From Bacillota bacterium (GTDB lineage: Bacteria; Bacillota; Clostridia; Oscillospirales; Ruminococcaceae), in the NCBI GenBank assembly GCA_023396215.1, contig JAEWWW010000122.1, positions 1 to 44,881 of the forward strand: a stretch of DNA of 44,881 bases, in the 5' to 3' direction. How positions within the stretch are numbered: position 1 is the first letter of the stretch; every line of letters starts with the position of its first letter. A model generated the notes under the pieces. It searched no databases. It had not been told where the DNA came from and saw only the letters and a list, made by a program, of their open reading frames with translations. Shown here piece by piece: positions 8,866 to 17,289 of the stretch. The translations under genes and the position numbers were made by a program.

Positions 8866-10800
8866 GTCGATGGTTCTGGCGGCGGCCTCCTCGGTCACGA
8901 TGCGGATGAAATCGTCCAGCGCCATGGCGCCCTTGTCGCCCGCCTTGCGGGAGCGCACCGCCACGGTGCCGCTTTCCACCTCTTTTTCGCCGATGACCAG
9001 CATATAGGGCACCTTTTCCAGCTGCGCCTCACGAATCTTATAGCCGATTTTCTCCCGCCGGTCGTCCAGCTCGGTGCGCACGCCGGCCGCCCGCAGCGCC
9101 TTGACGGCCTCCTCGGCATAGGCCTGCTGGCTGTCGCCGATGGGCAGTACAATCACCTGGGTGGGGCTGAGCCAGAGCGGCAGCGCACCCGCGTATTTTT
9201 CAATAAGCAGGGCGATGGTGCGCTCATAGCAGCCAATCGAGGTTCGGTGGATGATATAGGGGTTCTTCTTGCTGCCGTCCTTATCCACATACTCCATGCC
9301 AAACTTTTCGGCCAGCATCTGGTCAATCTGGATGGTGATGAGGGTATCCTCCTTGCCGTGGACGTTCCGGATTTGGATATCCAGCTTGGGCCCGTAGAAG
9401 GCGGCTTCGCCCACCCCAACCGCATAGGGGATGTTCAGGTGGTCCAAAATCCGCTGCATGGTGCCTTGGGCCTCCTCCCACTGCTGGGGGGTGCCGATAT
9501 ATTTTTCCCGGTCGTCGGGGTCCCACTGTGAGAAGCGGTAGGAAACATCCTCATAAAGCCCCACGGCCTTGAGCATATAGATGGCCAGCTCAAGGCAGCC
9601 CTTGAACTCATCCTCAAGCTGCTCGGGGGTGCACATCAGGTGTCCTTCCGAGATGGTGAACTGACGCACCCGGATAAGGCCGTGCATCTCGCCGCTGGAT
9701 TCGTTGCGGAAGAGGGTGGAGGTTTCGTTGTACCGCAGCGGCAGGTCGCGGTAGGAGCGGCCCCGGTTCAGGTAAGCCTGATACTGGAAGGGGCAGGTCA
9801 TCGGCCGCAGGGCAAATACCTCTTTGTCCTTTTCCTCATCCCCCAGCACAAACATGCCGTCCTTGTAATGGTCCCAGTGGCCCGAAAGCTTGTAGAGGTC
9901 GCTTTTGGCCATATAGGGGGTTTTGGTCAGCAGCCAGCCCCGGCGGTCCTCTTCATCCTCCACAAACCGCTGCAGGATTTGGAACACCTTTGCGCCCTTG
10001 GGCAGCAGGATGGGCAGCCCCTGCCCAATCAGGTCGGAGGTGGTGAAAAACTCCAGCTCGCGGCCCAGCTTGTTGTGGTCGCGGCGCTTGGCCTCCTCCA
10101 CCATCTCGAGGTGGGCGGTCAGGGCTGAAGCCTTGGGGAAGGCGGTGCCGTAGACACGGCTCAACATCTGCTTGGCGGCGTCGCCACGCCAGTAGGCCCC
10201 GGTGCACTGGGTCAGCTTTACAGCCTTGACAGCGCCGGTGCTCATCAGATGGGGCCCGGCACAGAGGTCTACAAAATCCCCTTGCCGGTAAAGCGAGATG
10301 ACATCCCCCTTGGCGGCATGCTCGGCAATCAGCTCCTGCTTAAAGGGCTGGCCCTCCATCAGCTTCATGGCCTCCTCGGCGGTGGCCTCAAAGCGCTCGA
10401 TGGGCAGGTCCTCCTTGGCTATTCTGGCAATCTCGGCGTCCAGCTTGGCAAGATCCTCGGGCGAAAAGGGGCGCTCCACCTCAAAGTCGTAGTAAAAGCC
10501 GTCCTCAAGGGCGGGGCCGATGGCAAATTTCGCGCCGGGGTAAAGGCACAGCACCGCCTGCGCCAGCATGTGGGCGGCGGTGTGGCGAAATGCCTTGCGG
10601 CCGTCGGGGTCGTCAAAGGTGAGGATATCCACCCGGCTGCCTTGGGTGATGGGGGTGCGCAGGTCGGCCACCCGGCCGTCAATTTTGGCGGCGCAGGCGC
10701 TCTTGAACAGCCCGCCGCCCAGAGATTTTGCAATCTCGGCGGGGGTTACGGGGGCTTCATACTCCCGTACGGTATCGCCTTTCAGGGTAATTTGAATCAT
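8863..10800 (-). CDS. thrS: Threonyl-tRNA synthetase
   Basis: 645 residues, the usual length. Domains in order: TGS (1-60), the second additional/editing domain with HTAAHMLAQA (HxxxH) near 73 and the later CAGPH motif, a class II catalytic core with the zinc cysteine in RPMTCPFQ, motif 2 around FRNESSGEMHGLIRVRQF, motif 3 GCYERTIALLIEKY, and the anticodon-binding domain (~545-640). It charges tRNA-Thr in the cytoplasm and edits Ser-tRNA-Thr. AAGGAGCTG lies before the start. Expression is controlled by a threonine T-box. The stop codon TAG falls inside the terminal TA of the palindromic element downstream, so insertion may have reset the C-terminus (ending AAARTID). Confidence 0.98.
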   Translation of the reverse strand: MIQITLKGDTVREYEAPVTPAEIAKSLGGGLFKSACAAKIDGRVADLRTPITQGSRVDILTFDDPDGRKAFRHTAAHMLAQAVLCLYPGAKFAIGPALEDGFYYDFEVERPFSPEDLAKLDAEIARIAKEDLPIERFEATAEEAMKLMEGQPFKQELIAEHAAKGDVISLYRQGDFVDLCAGPHLMSTGAVKAVKLTQCTGAYWRGDAAKQMLSRVYGTAFPKASALTAHLEMVEEAKRRDHNKLGRELEFFTTSDLIGQGLPILLPKGAKVFQILQRFVEDEEDRRGWLLTKTPYMAKSDLYKLSGHWDHYKDGMFVLGDEEKDKEVFALRPMTCPFQYQAYLNRGRSYRDLPLRYNETSTLFRNESSGEMHGLIRVRQFTISEGHLMCTPEQLEDEFKGCLELAIYMLKAVGLYEDVSYRFSQWDPDDREKYIGTPQQWEEAQGTMQRILDHLNIPYAVGVGEAAFYGPKLDIQIRNVHGKEDTLITIQIDQMLAEKFGMEYVDKDGSKKNPYIIHRTSIGCYERTIALLIEKYAGALPLWLSPTQVIVLPIGDSQQAYAEEAVKALRAAGVRTELDDRREKIGYKIREAQLEKVPYMLVIGEKEVESGTVAVRSRKAGDKGAMALDDFIRIVTEEAAARTID

Positions 10801-10849
10801 AATCTTTCAGCTCCTTTAATCTGGTCACTGGTGCGTTTCAAAATGAAAA

Positions 10850-10944
10850 TTAGCCAGAGGCTTTCTTAAAACTCCAAACTCTTGGCAAATTCTACTGAAA
10901 CCAGCATCTGCCGCGTTAAAAATGCTCGGAATACATAATAAAGT
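10850..10944. mobile_element. MITE-like element, half copy (copy 2)
   Basis: The segment aligns with the first ~90 bases of copy 1: CTTTCTTAAAACTCCAAACT, then CTTGGCAAATTCTACTGAAA and GCGTTAAAAATGCTCGGAATACAT in short blocks, and stops at the palindrome centre. The other arm is missing. It lies in the thrS mRNA leader between the T-box terminator and the start codon, in the same orientation on the plus strand as copy 1. Confidence 0.7.
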
Positions 10945-10957
10945 CTGCTCGCGGGGA

Positions 10958-11215
10958 ATAAAAAAACACCCCACCCCCAAAAATCAGGGTGAAGCGTCAC
11001 ACTCCATGGTTCCACCTGAATTGCACAGCCGTGCTGTGCCGCTCAACGGGGGCGGTAACGCTGCCCATGCGGTGCCTTCGGGGGCAAAACCCTCTCACGC
11101 ACGCTCAGAAGGTGGTATGCCTGTGCCCGCCCGTACGGAGGCTTTCAGCCGGTGACCCCCGCTCTCTGCAACGGACGAAAAGGCGAAAGGCCGTCCTTCG
11201 TCAACGCATTTCACT
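10958..11215 (-). promoter_or_regulatory. Threonine T-box riboswitch of thrS
   Basis: Minus strand: the T-box core GGTGGAACC is at 11016-11008, followed by a terminator whose T-run is the A-run at 10961-10967 on the plus strand. Upstream, CGTTGCAGAGAGC is the AGAGA (GA) motif of stem I. A loop reading ATACCACCTTCTGAGC contains the threonine codon ACC as the likely specifier. Uncharged tRNA-Thr is expected to stabilise the antiterminator and allow thrS transcription. A promoter lies 30-60 bases before stem I. Confidence 0.88.
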
Positions 11216-11247
11216 GTATTGCAAGCCAAAATAATTTTGGTACCTAT

Positions 11248-11276
11248 ACTTTAGCACTACCCGCCGGCCTTGTCAA
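11248..11276 (-). promoter_or_regulatory. Promoter of the thrS leader
   Basis: Minus strand: TTGACA at 11276-11271, a 17-base spacer and TAAAGT at 11253-11248. It gives a leader of about 440 nt before thrS. Confidence 0.85.
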
Positions 11277-11384
11277 CCGCGCGCAGCGTTTTACAGTAAA
11301 ATAAGCAAACCCGTATAAAAAGGCCAAAAATCCGAAAATTCACAGATATATAAACAAAATAACTGTAATTTTATTCATCTTTTC

Positions 11385-11413
11385 TTGACACGATGAACAT
11401 ATAGATATAGAAT
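11385..11413 (+). promoter_or_regulatory. Promoter of rny
   Basis: TTGACA at 11385-11390, a 17-base spacer and TAGAAT at 11408-11413. About 90 bases of leader precede the start codon. Confidence 0.85.
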
Positions 11414-11511
11414 AAAATAGGTATGCTGTGGGAGCGGTCTGCACCCACACGGCCCAATAACAATAATTGAACCGTTTAAGAGTTTGAAAAAAGGAGGTTG
11501 GCAAAGAAGGT

Positions 11512-13074
11512 ATGTCCTCAACTGAGATATTATATCTGGTTATCTGCGGCGTTGTCGCGCTGATTGTTGGGATTGTAATCGCCTTTCCATTGGGCGTTCA
11601 GTATAGAAAGAAAGTTGCCGAGGCTGAGCTCGGCTCTGCTGAAGAAGAAGCCAAACGTTTAATTAGTGACGCAATCAAAACCGCAGAAAGCAAGAAAAAA
11701 GAAGCATTGGTTGAAGCCAAGGACGAAATCTACAAGATGCGTACCGAGGTGGAAAAAGAACTAAAAGAACGCAGAAGCGAAACCCAAAGGCAGGAGCGCA
11801 GGCTCCAGCAAAAGGAAGAATCCCTAGACCGCAAGACCGAGAATCTGGAGAGAAAGGAAGAGCTTCTGGCTGAAAAGCTCAGAGAAGCGGGGGTCAAGCT
11901 GGAGGAGGCCGAGAAGGTCAAACAGCACCAGTTTGATATGCTGGAGAAGATTTCCGGCTACACCGCCGAGCAGGCCAAGGAGCATCTGCTTTCCAATCTG
12001 GAAAACGAGCTGATTCATGAAAAGGCTGTGAAAATCAACCAGTATGAAGCGCGGCTCAAGGATGAATCCGACCAAAAGGCAAGAGAGATTATCTCTCAGG
12101 CGATACAGCGCTGTGCAGCAGACCATGTGGCCGAGGTCACCGTTTCGGTGGTGCCGCTGCCCAACGATGAAATGAAGGGCAGAATTATCGGGCGCGAGGG
12201 CCGCAACATCCGCACCCTCGAAACCCTCACCGGCGTTGACCTGATTATCGACGATACCCCCGAGGCGATCACCCTTTCCAGCCACGACGCGGTCAAGCGC
12301 GAGATTGCGCGCATCGCACTCGAGCGGCTGATACAGGATGGCCGCATCCACCCCGCCCGCATCGAGGAGATGGTGGAGAAGGCCCGCCGCGAGGTTGAAA
12401 CCAAGATTAAGCAGGATGGCGAACGGGCGGTGCTGGAAACCGGCGTTCACACCATCCATCCCGAGCTCATTAAGCTGCTGGGCCGTATGCGTTACCGCTC
12501 CAGCTATGGGCAGAACGTGCTGAACCACTCGATAGAGGTGGCGCAGCTGGCAGGCATCATGGCCTCCGAGCTGGGCGCAGACGCCACGCTGGCCCGCCGG
12601 GCAGGCCTGCTGCACGACATCGGCAAGGCGCTGACCCACGAGGTGGAAGGCTCCCATGTGGCCATCGGTGTTGACGTAGCCAGAAAATATAAGGAAAATC
12701 AGGACGTTATCCACGCCATTGAGGCCCACCACGGCGATGTAGAGGCAAAAACCATCGTGGCCTGTCTGGTGCAGGCGGCAGACGCCATCTCGGCGGCTCG
12801 CCCCGGCGCCCGCAGAGAAAACCTCGAAAACTACATCAAGCGCCTTGAAAAGCTGGAAGGTATTGCAAACTCCTTTGACGGGGTGGAAAAATGCTACGCC
12901 ATTCAGGCCGGCCGTGAAATCCGCATTATGCTTAAGCCCGATGTGGTCACCGACGACACCATGGTTATTGTGGCGCGCGACATCGTTAAGCGCATCGAAG
13001 AAGAGCTGGATTACCCCGGCCAAATCAAGGTGCATGTCATCCGCGAAACCCGTGCCATCGAGTACGCCAAATAG
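11512..13074 (+). CDS. rny: Ribonuclease Y
   Basis: 520 residues, the standard length; AAGGAGG lies upstream of the ATG. Residues ~5-26 are the membrane anchor. A charged coiled coil runs from ~30 to ~180 (EEEAKRLISDAIKTAESKKKEA onward). The KH domain carries GRIIGREGRN at 223-232. The HD phosphodiesterase domain has His368-Asp369 in GLLHDIGKAL and HHGDVEAKT later. RNase Y is the membrane-bound endoribonuclease that starts decay of many mRNAs in Firmicutes and acts with the degradosome. It is transcribed alone, with its own promoter and a terminator 15 bases after the stop. Confidence 0.98.
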   Translation: MSSTEILYLVICGVVALIVGIVIAFPLGVQYRKKVAEAELGSAEEEAKRLISDAIKTAESKKKEALVEAKDEIYKMRTEVEKELKERRSETQRQERRLQQKEESLDRKTENLERKEELLAEKLREAGVKLEEAEKVKQHQFDMLEKISGYTAEQAKEHLLSNLENELIHEKAVKINQYEARLKDESDQKAREIISQAIQRCAADHVAEVTVSVVPLPNDEMKGRIIGREGRNIRTLETLTGVDLIIDDTPEAITLSSHDAVKREIARIALERLIQDGRIHPARIEEMVEKARREVETKIKQDGERAVLETGVHTIHPELIKLLGRMRYRSSYGQNVLNHSIEVAQLAGIMASELGADATLARRAGLLHDIGKALTHEVEGSHVAIGVDVARKYKENQDVIHAIEAHHGDVEAKTIVACLVQAADAISAARPGARRENLENYIKRLEKLEGIANSFDGVEKCYAIQAGREIRIMLKPDVVTDDTMVIVARDIVKRIEEELDYPGQIKVHVIRETRAIEYAK

Positions 13075-13088
13075 AAAAACGCTTTCAA

Positions 13089-13116
13089 AAGCCCCCGCGG
13101 TTGTGGGGGCTTTTTG
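13089..13116 (+). terminator. Intrinsic terminator of rny
   Basis: AAGCCCCC and GGGGGCTT arms around GCGGTTGT, then TTTTT. Confidence 0.9.
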
Positions 13117-13474
13117 TCGCGCTGTGCAGGGTTCTCATTCCCCTCCCTGGAGGGGTGGCGCCCGCAGGCGACGGGGTGGTGTTTGGGTACCAACCTCTAT
13201 AGGTTTCTCTGCGGCTATCAATCGCCCGCATGGCTTTACGCCCGAGAACGCGGGTGGACACCTATCCGCCCTTACGGGTAGTTCATTCCCCTCCTTGGAG
13301 GAGCGCCACCAATGGTGAGGTGGTTTGGCTACAGGAGTTCTCCGCGGCTATAAGTTGTAAGGGCGGCCGCTCTGCCCGGCGGCCCTAAGCGGCCCCGAAC
13401 CCCGGCAAAAGCGGCCTTTTTCAATAAAAAATTTTAACCCGGCCCCAGCGGTTCAAACCCTCCCCCCAGCCGCC

Positions 13475-13501
13475 GCCCAATCGAAAGATTGGGCTTTTTT
13501 T
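13475..13501 (+). terminator. Isolated strong intrinsic terminator
   Basis: GCCCAATC-GAAA-GATTGGGC with a GNRA loop, then TTTTTTT. It lies 400 bases after rny, which already has its own terminator, so it may end an unrecognised transcript or catch read-through. Confidence 0.75.
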
Positions 13502-13849
13502 GCGTGGGACAGGCGGCGTGGGGCAGTTACGGCAGGGTGGGCGCAAGCATAGTATGATATTACGGCGGCGATGGGCGGCAGCAACCGGCCGGCGCCGCGC
13601 AGCCGCCGTAACACCACCTTTCAAACGGCCCTTTGGTTTGCCGCCATGCGGCGGCCAAAGCTGGCTGAATATGACTCCGGCAGTTTTGCGTCCTGTAAAT
13701 GTTCAGCGCCTGACGCCGGAGCAACCTTATCTCTGGGTTGGCGGAGCTGCCGCGGGCTCACAGGGCCCGTGGCGCTTTACAGCCGCGGGAACTGCGGCGG
13801 CCCCTGCCAACAGCAGGGCCTTTTACCGGCAAGCAGGGCGGCGGTAGCC

Positions 13850-13940
13850 GAGGGGTGGCGTTGATACCAATCACCCGCTAAGGGCGTGCTGAACATGATG
13901 ACGAGAGCATGTTTTTAGCGGGTGATTGATATAACGCCCT
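13850..13940. repeat. Small palindromic element
   Basis: AATCACCCGCTAA (13869-13881) and TTAGCGGGTGATT (13915-13927) are perfect 13-bp inverted repeats. Pairing continues outward with one indel (GGCGTTGATACC against GGGCGTTATATC). A smaller hairpin sits in the 33-base middle. There is no T-run, so it is not a plain terminator. Confidence 0.65.
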
Positions 13941-13978
13941 CAGAAGAGCCCCGGGCAATGACCCGGCGCCATAAGATA

Positions 13979-14008
13979 CACCCCTTCGCAGCGCGCTGCG
14001 AAGGGGTG
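13979..14008 (-). repeat. Perfect 30-bp palindrome after the aldo/keto reductase gene
   Basis: CACCCCTTCGCAGCG is followed directly by its exact reverse complement. It lies 34 bases after the reductase stop and may end that transcript, although the T-run is poor (TGTATCTTAT). Confidence 0.6.
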
Positions 14009-14042
14009 AGAGAAAAACGGTAAGAGGGCAAAATCTAATCCC

Positions 14043-15170
14043 TTAGGCGCCGGGCCGGGCAAACACCCGGTCAACCTCGGCCAGCCTGACGGGGATATCG
14101 ATACCCTGTGGGCAGACCGGTACGCACGCGCCGCAGGCGGTGCAGGCACTGGCCCTGTTTGCGGCGTCGGTCAGCTCGTTATACTTACGGTGGGCGGCAG
14201 TGAGCCCCCCCACCAATTTATATGTATTATAAATCTCAAACATCTCGGGGATATCCACCCCAAAGGGGCAATCCATGCAGTAGCGGCAGCCGGTGCAGGG
14301 CACCGTTTCAATCTTGCCCATGGCGGTCACCACCTGCTCCAGCGCGCGGCTTTCGGCGGGGTTCAGGGCAAGGCCGGGGCCCGAAAAGGTGCCGATATTC
14401 TCTGCCAGCTGCCGGGGGCTGCTCATGCCGCTGAGCACCACCTTGACCTGCTCAAGCTGGGCGGCAAACCGCAAAGCCACCGAAGCGGGGGTGGCGCCCA
14501 CCGCGCGCAGCAGCTTATCCAGCTCGGGGGGCAGCTCCGCCAAAGCCCCGCCCCGCACAGGCTCCATCACAAAAATCGGCACGCCGTGGCGGGCGGCGGT
14601 ATCATACAGCTCCTTGGCGTCATAAAGATACCAATCCAGATAATTGATTTGCAGCAGTACAAAGTCCCAGTGGTGGCGGCTGAGCATGGCCTCCAGCACG
14701 GGGGCTTTGTCATGGAACGAAAAGCCCAGGTTGCGGATGACCCCCTGCCGCTTTTTCTCTGCCAGCAGGTCGTAAATGCCAAAGCGGTTGGCCTTTTCAA
14801 AGGAGGCGGCGTTCATGCTGTGCATCAGGTAGTAGTCAAAATAGCCGGTGCGGCAGCGCTCCAGCTGGGTGGCAAAGAGAGTATGCACATCCTCCGGCTG
14901 CTTGACCATCCACATCGGCAGCTTGTCTGACAGATAGTAGCTTTCACGGGGGTAGGCAGCCAGCGCCTGCCCCAAAAAGCCCTCTGATTTTTGCTCGTGA
15001 TAGATATAGGCGGTGTCAAAGTAATTGACGCCCCCCGCGATGGCTGCATCCACCATCGCCTGCGCCGTGGGGTAGTCGATGCCGCCCTGGGGCGTCGTGG
15101 GCAGCCGCATGCAGCCCAGCCCCAACGCCGAGAGGCGGTCGCCTGTAACAGGCATTGTCGAAACGTTCAT
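14043..15170 (-). CDS. Aldo/keto reductase with C-terminal 4Fe-4S ferredoxin domain
   Basis: 375 residues; GAAAGGTG precedes the ATG. The N-terminal ~270 residues form an AKR barrel with the catalytic tetrad Asp52, Tyr57 (YFDTAYIY), Lys83 and His117 (YLMHSMN). A linker leads to two cysteine motifs, CTGCRYCMDCP and CTACGACVPVCP, which should bind two 4Fe-4S clusters. This fused architecture is common in anaerobic Clostridia and couples carbonyl or quinone reduction to ferredoxin-type electrons; the substrate is unknown. The gene stands alone, with inverted repeats both upstream (15211-15310) and downstream. Confidence 0.93.
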   Translation of the reverse strand: MNVSTMPVTGDRLSALGLGCMRLPTTPQGGIDYPTAQAMVDAAIAGGVNYFDTAYIYHEQKSEGFLGQALAAYPRESYYLSDKLPMWMVKQPEDVHTLFATQLERCRTGYFDYYLMHSMNAASFEKANRFGIYDLLAEKKRQGVIRNLGFSFHDKAPVLEAMLSRHHWDFVLLQINYLDWYLYDAKELYDTAARHGVPIFVMEPVRGGALAELPPELDKLLRAVGATPASVALRFAAQLEQVKVVLSGMSSPRQLAENIGTFSGPGLALNPAESRALEQVVTAMGKIETVPCTGCRYCMDCPFGVDIPEMFEIYNTYKLVGGLTAAHRKYNELTDAANRASACTACGACVPVCPQGIDIPVRLAEVDRVFARPGA

Positions 15171-15210
15171 CTGCCGTCACCTTTCTCTTTTCTCTTTGCG
15201 ATATACTCCT

Positions 15211-15244
15211 ATGATACCATATCCGCAAGGCGGCATGGTATCAT
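15211..15244. repeat. 10-bp inverted repeat
   Basis: ATGATACCAT (15211-15220) and ATGGTATCAT (15235-15244) around 14 bases, 41 bases upstream of the reductase start. It could be an operator or mRNA structure. Confidence 0.55.
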
Positions 15245-15276
15245 TCGCCAGCAACCTATGGCAGGCATCAAAATAA

Positions 15277-15310
15277 TTGGTATAGTAATCGTCTTCGATT
15301 ATTATACCAA
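15277..15310. repeat. 15-bp inverted repeat with four-base loop
   Basis: TTGGTATAGTAATCG, loop TCTT, then CGATTATTATACCAA; one mismatch. It shares GGTAT/ATACC with the repeat at 15211-15244. No T-run follows. Confidence 0.6.
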
Positions 15311-15553
15311 GCTCCGGCTAAAAACAAAACAGTTTTCATCTGCCCCCGTGCGGCGGGGCAGGGGGTGTGGCGCCCGCAAATCCGGTGCAAGGCAGGACCC
15401 CGACGGCTCCACACCCGGGGCGGCGGCACACAAACACGCCCCAATTCCCTGTAAAAAAATGGGGGATTGAGGCGAAAAAGGTATTAACAAGGTGTAAAAA
15501 CAGCGTCGCTGCATTGACCTTTGATGTATTATGGTTTAAAATATAGAATGTTT

Positions 15554-15712
15554 TAGGGCGTTTCTGAAAAAGGGGTAAAGACGGGAAATTCGCTGAAAGC
15601 GACGGGATATCGGGCGAAAAGTGCAGGAATACCATCTGTTCCGGGCATTTTAGTGTCGTGCCGCCGTTTTTGGTAGGGTTTCCCGAGCGTTTGGATTTTT
15701 TAGATCAAAGGG
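15554..15712. mobile_element. MITE-like element, diverged complete copy (copy 3)
   Basis: It starts TAGGGCGTTTCTGAAAA like the right arm of copy 1, keeps GGGAAATTCGCTGAAA and GCAGGAATAC, passes the centre, and continues with TTTGGATTTTTTAGATCAAAG, matching the other arm. Its inverted symmetry is weaker than in copy 1, so it is older. It ends about 100 bases before rpe. Confidence 0.65.
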
Positions 15713-15810
15713 CCTTTGCCCCTCGCCCCGCAGACATTAGATACCCACAGGCTTCTTTCGGCGCGCCCGGCGGGCGGGCTTCGGGAGCGGCCCAATACCG
15801 GGAGGTTGCT

Positions 15811-16485
15811 ATGATTCAAATCTCGCCGTCGCTGCTGTCGGCCGACTTTGCCCATCTGGCAGATGAGCTGGCTGCCATCGAAAAAGCTGGCGCGGACATG
15901 CTCCATATTGACGTCATGGATGGCGTTTATGTACCGAATATCTCACTGGGGCTGCCGGTGGTGGAGTCTATCCGCCGGGCGACCGGGCTTTTTTTTGATG
16001 TGCATCTGATGATTACAAAGCCGCTGCAGTATGTGGACGCCTTTGCAAAAGCCGGCGCGGATATGATTACCTTTCACATTGAATCGCAGCCCCACGAAAC
16101 GACAGAAACAATAGCCCGCATTCGGGCGGCAGGCAAACAGGCGGGCATCACCCTCAATCCGGGAACGCCCATTGAGCGTCTGCTGCCTTTTGTGCATTTG
16201 GTAGACCTTGTGCTGGTTATGACGGTGGAGCCGGGCTTCGGCGGTCAGAAGTTTATGGCCGATATGATGCCCAAGGTGGCCGCCGTGCGGGACGAGGCCC
16301 GCCGCTTGGGCAAAGACGACCTAATCATTCAGGTGGATGGCGGGATTAACAGCGAAACCAGCGCCGTCTGCGCCGCCCACGGGGCCAACTGCCTGGTGGC
16401 CGGCTCGGCGGTTTTTGGCCAGCCGGATTATGCTGCCGCCATCGGCGGGATGCGCGCGGCGGCGCAGGCCGCCTGCCGGGGCTGA
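15811..16485 (+). CDS. rpe: Ribulose-phosphate 3-epimerase
   Basis: 224 residues from ATG 15811, which follows GGGAGG by 6 bases. The frame is open for 51 codons upstream but that part is derived from the repeat element. Family motifs are complete: ISPSLLSADFAHL at the start, HIDVMDGVYVPN with metal-binding His and Asp, DVHLMI, the MTVEPGFGGQKF phosphate loop region, VDGGI with the second catalytic Asp, and AGSAVFG. It interconverts ribulose-5-P and xylulose-5-P in the pentose phosphate pathway. The usual neighbour rsgA is not upstream. Confidence 0.96.
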   Translation: MIQISPSLLSADFAHLADELAAIEKAGADMLHIDVMDGVYVPNISLGLPVVESIRRATGLFFDVHLMITKPLQYVDAFAKAGADMITFHIESQPHETTETIARIRAAGKQAGITLNPGTPIERLLPFVHLVDLVLVMTVEPGFGGQKFMADMMPKVAAVRDEARRLGKDDLIIQVDGGINSETSAVCAAHGANCLVAGSAVFGQPDYAAAIGGMRAAAQAACRG

Positions 16486-16503
16486 CCGCTCCTTAGCCGC
16501 ACA

Positions 16504-17076
16504 TCAGGCCAGAAAGGCCGAGATGGTATCGATGGCGTTGCCCTCGATGATGGGCTTGCCGTGCTCCTCGGTGTAGGCCGCCTGCAAGGGGCCTTCGCCC
16601 AGCAGCCTGCCGTACTCCTGCAAAAAGGCGACGGTTACGCTGTCGGCGTTATCCAGCGGGTAAACCACCAGACGGTAGCCCTTGCCCATGCGGTAGACCG
16701 AGCTTTTGTAGATGCGGTGGCAGTACAGCCTGAACAGCTTGGTGCAGGCCTCAATCAGCACATCCAGCTCCTCGAAGAAAAACACCGCCGGGCGTGGGAC
16801 AACCTTCTCGTTTAGGTCGTCGGGCGGGGTATCGGGCAGGGCGGTGAAGTAAAAGACGCACCCGCCCAGACTGTCGGGGTAAACCTCGATAAACAGCTTG
16901 GCATCGGTGGGGTCAAAGCCGGAAAGGCTGCGGGCCCTCAGCAAGATATCCGAGAGCAGCTTTTTGGTGTGCTCGGCCTGATAATCCAGATCCTCATAGG
17001 TAAGGTCAAACCGAAGCAGCTCTTCCTTTGTCAGAATCACCTTGAGCTTATGCTCGCTGATAACCTTAAAGTTCAT
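16504..17076 (-). CDS. mecA: MecA-type adaptor protein
   Basis: 190 residues from ATG 17076, preceded by AAAGGCGG; an in-frame ATG 54 bases upstream has no ribosome site. The N-terminal region (MNFKVISEHKLKVILTKEEL, YEDLDY) is the MecA substrate-binding part, followed by an acidic linker and a C-terminal domain (from about residue 95, FFFEELDVLIEACTKLF to VAFLQEYGRLL) that docks on ClpC. The protein delivers substrates to ClpCP and restrains competence or other regulators in Firmicutes. It is convergent with rpe, 18 bases between stops. Confidence 0.9.
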   Translation of the reverse strand: MNFKVISEHKLKVILTKEELLRFDLTYEDLDYQAEHTKKLLSDILLRARSLSGFDPTDAKLFIEVYPDSLGGCVFYFTALPDTPPDDLNEKVVPRPAVFFFEELDVLIEACTKLFRLYCHRIYKSSVYRMGKGYRLVVYPLDNADSVTVAFLQEYGRLLGEGPLQAAYTEEHGKPIIEGNAIDTISAFLA

Positions 17077-17289
17077 AGGCACAACCGCCTTTGATATTAC
17101 GGCGGGGTTAGGCAGCAGCGCCTGAGACAATGCGCCGCCGTAATATTTTTATTTGTATGGCCGTTGGGCCCCCCGCCTGCGCGGAAGCCGCCCAGTATGG
17201 CCGATAGTACTCCGGCTCTACGGTATCGTGTTCATTGCTGCTGTTTGGTGCCGGAATAATAAAACCGATGAAAGGGGGATGGTTTTAAA

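Larger units (their letters stand above)
13117..14042. other. Repeat-rich stretch without a supported gene
   Basis: About 925 bases. Two related GC-rich blocks (13135-13190 and 13283-13330) share ATTCCCCTCC-TGGAGG and GTGGTTTGG-type ends with small internal hairpins, like dispersed Clostridia repeats. A CTCCGGC/GCCGGAG pair lies near 13675-13725. Plus-strand frames at 13500-13864 exist only because of high GC and lack ribosome sites and family resemblance. Three further palindromic structures are listed separately. Confidence 0.5.

Noticed and set aside
13500..13864. Two overlapping plus-strand frames in the gene-free stretch
   Set aside because: No ribosome site, biased composition, no family; they arise from GC-rich repeats.
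17142..17289. Riboswitch upstream of the Rnf-like operon
   Set aside because: The leader has GC-rich partial pairing but no conserved motif of FMN or other known riboswitch.
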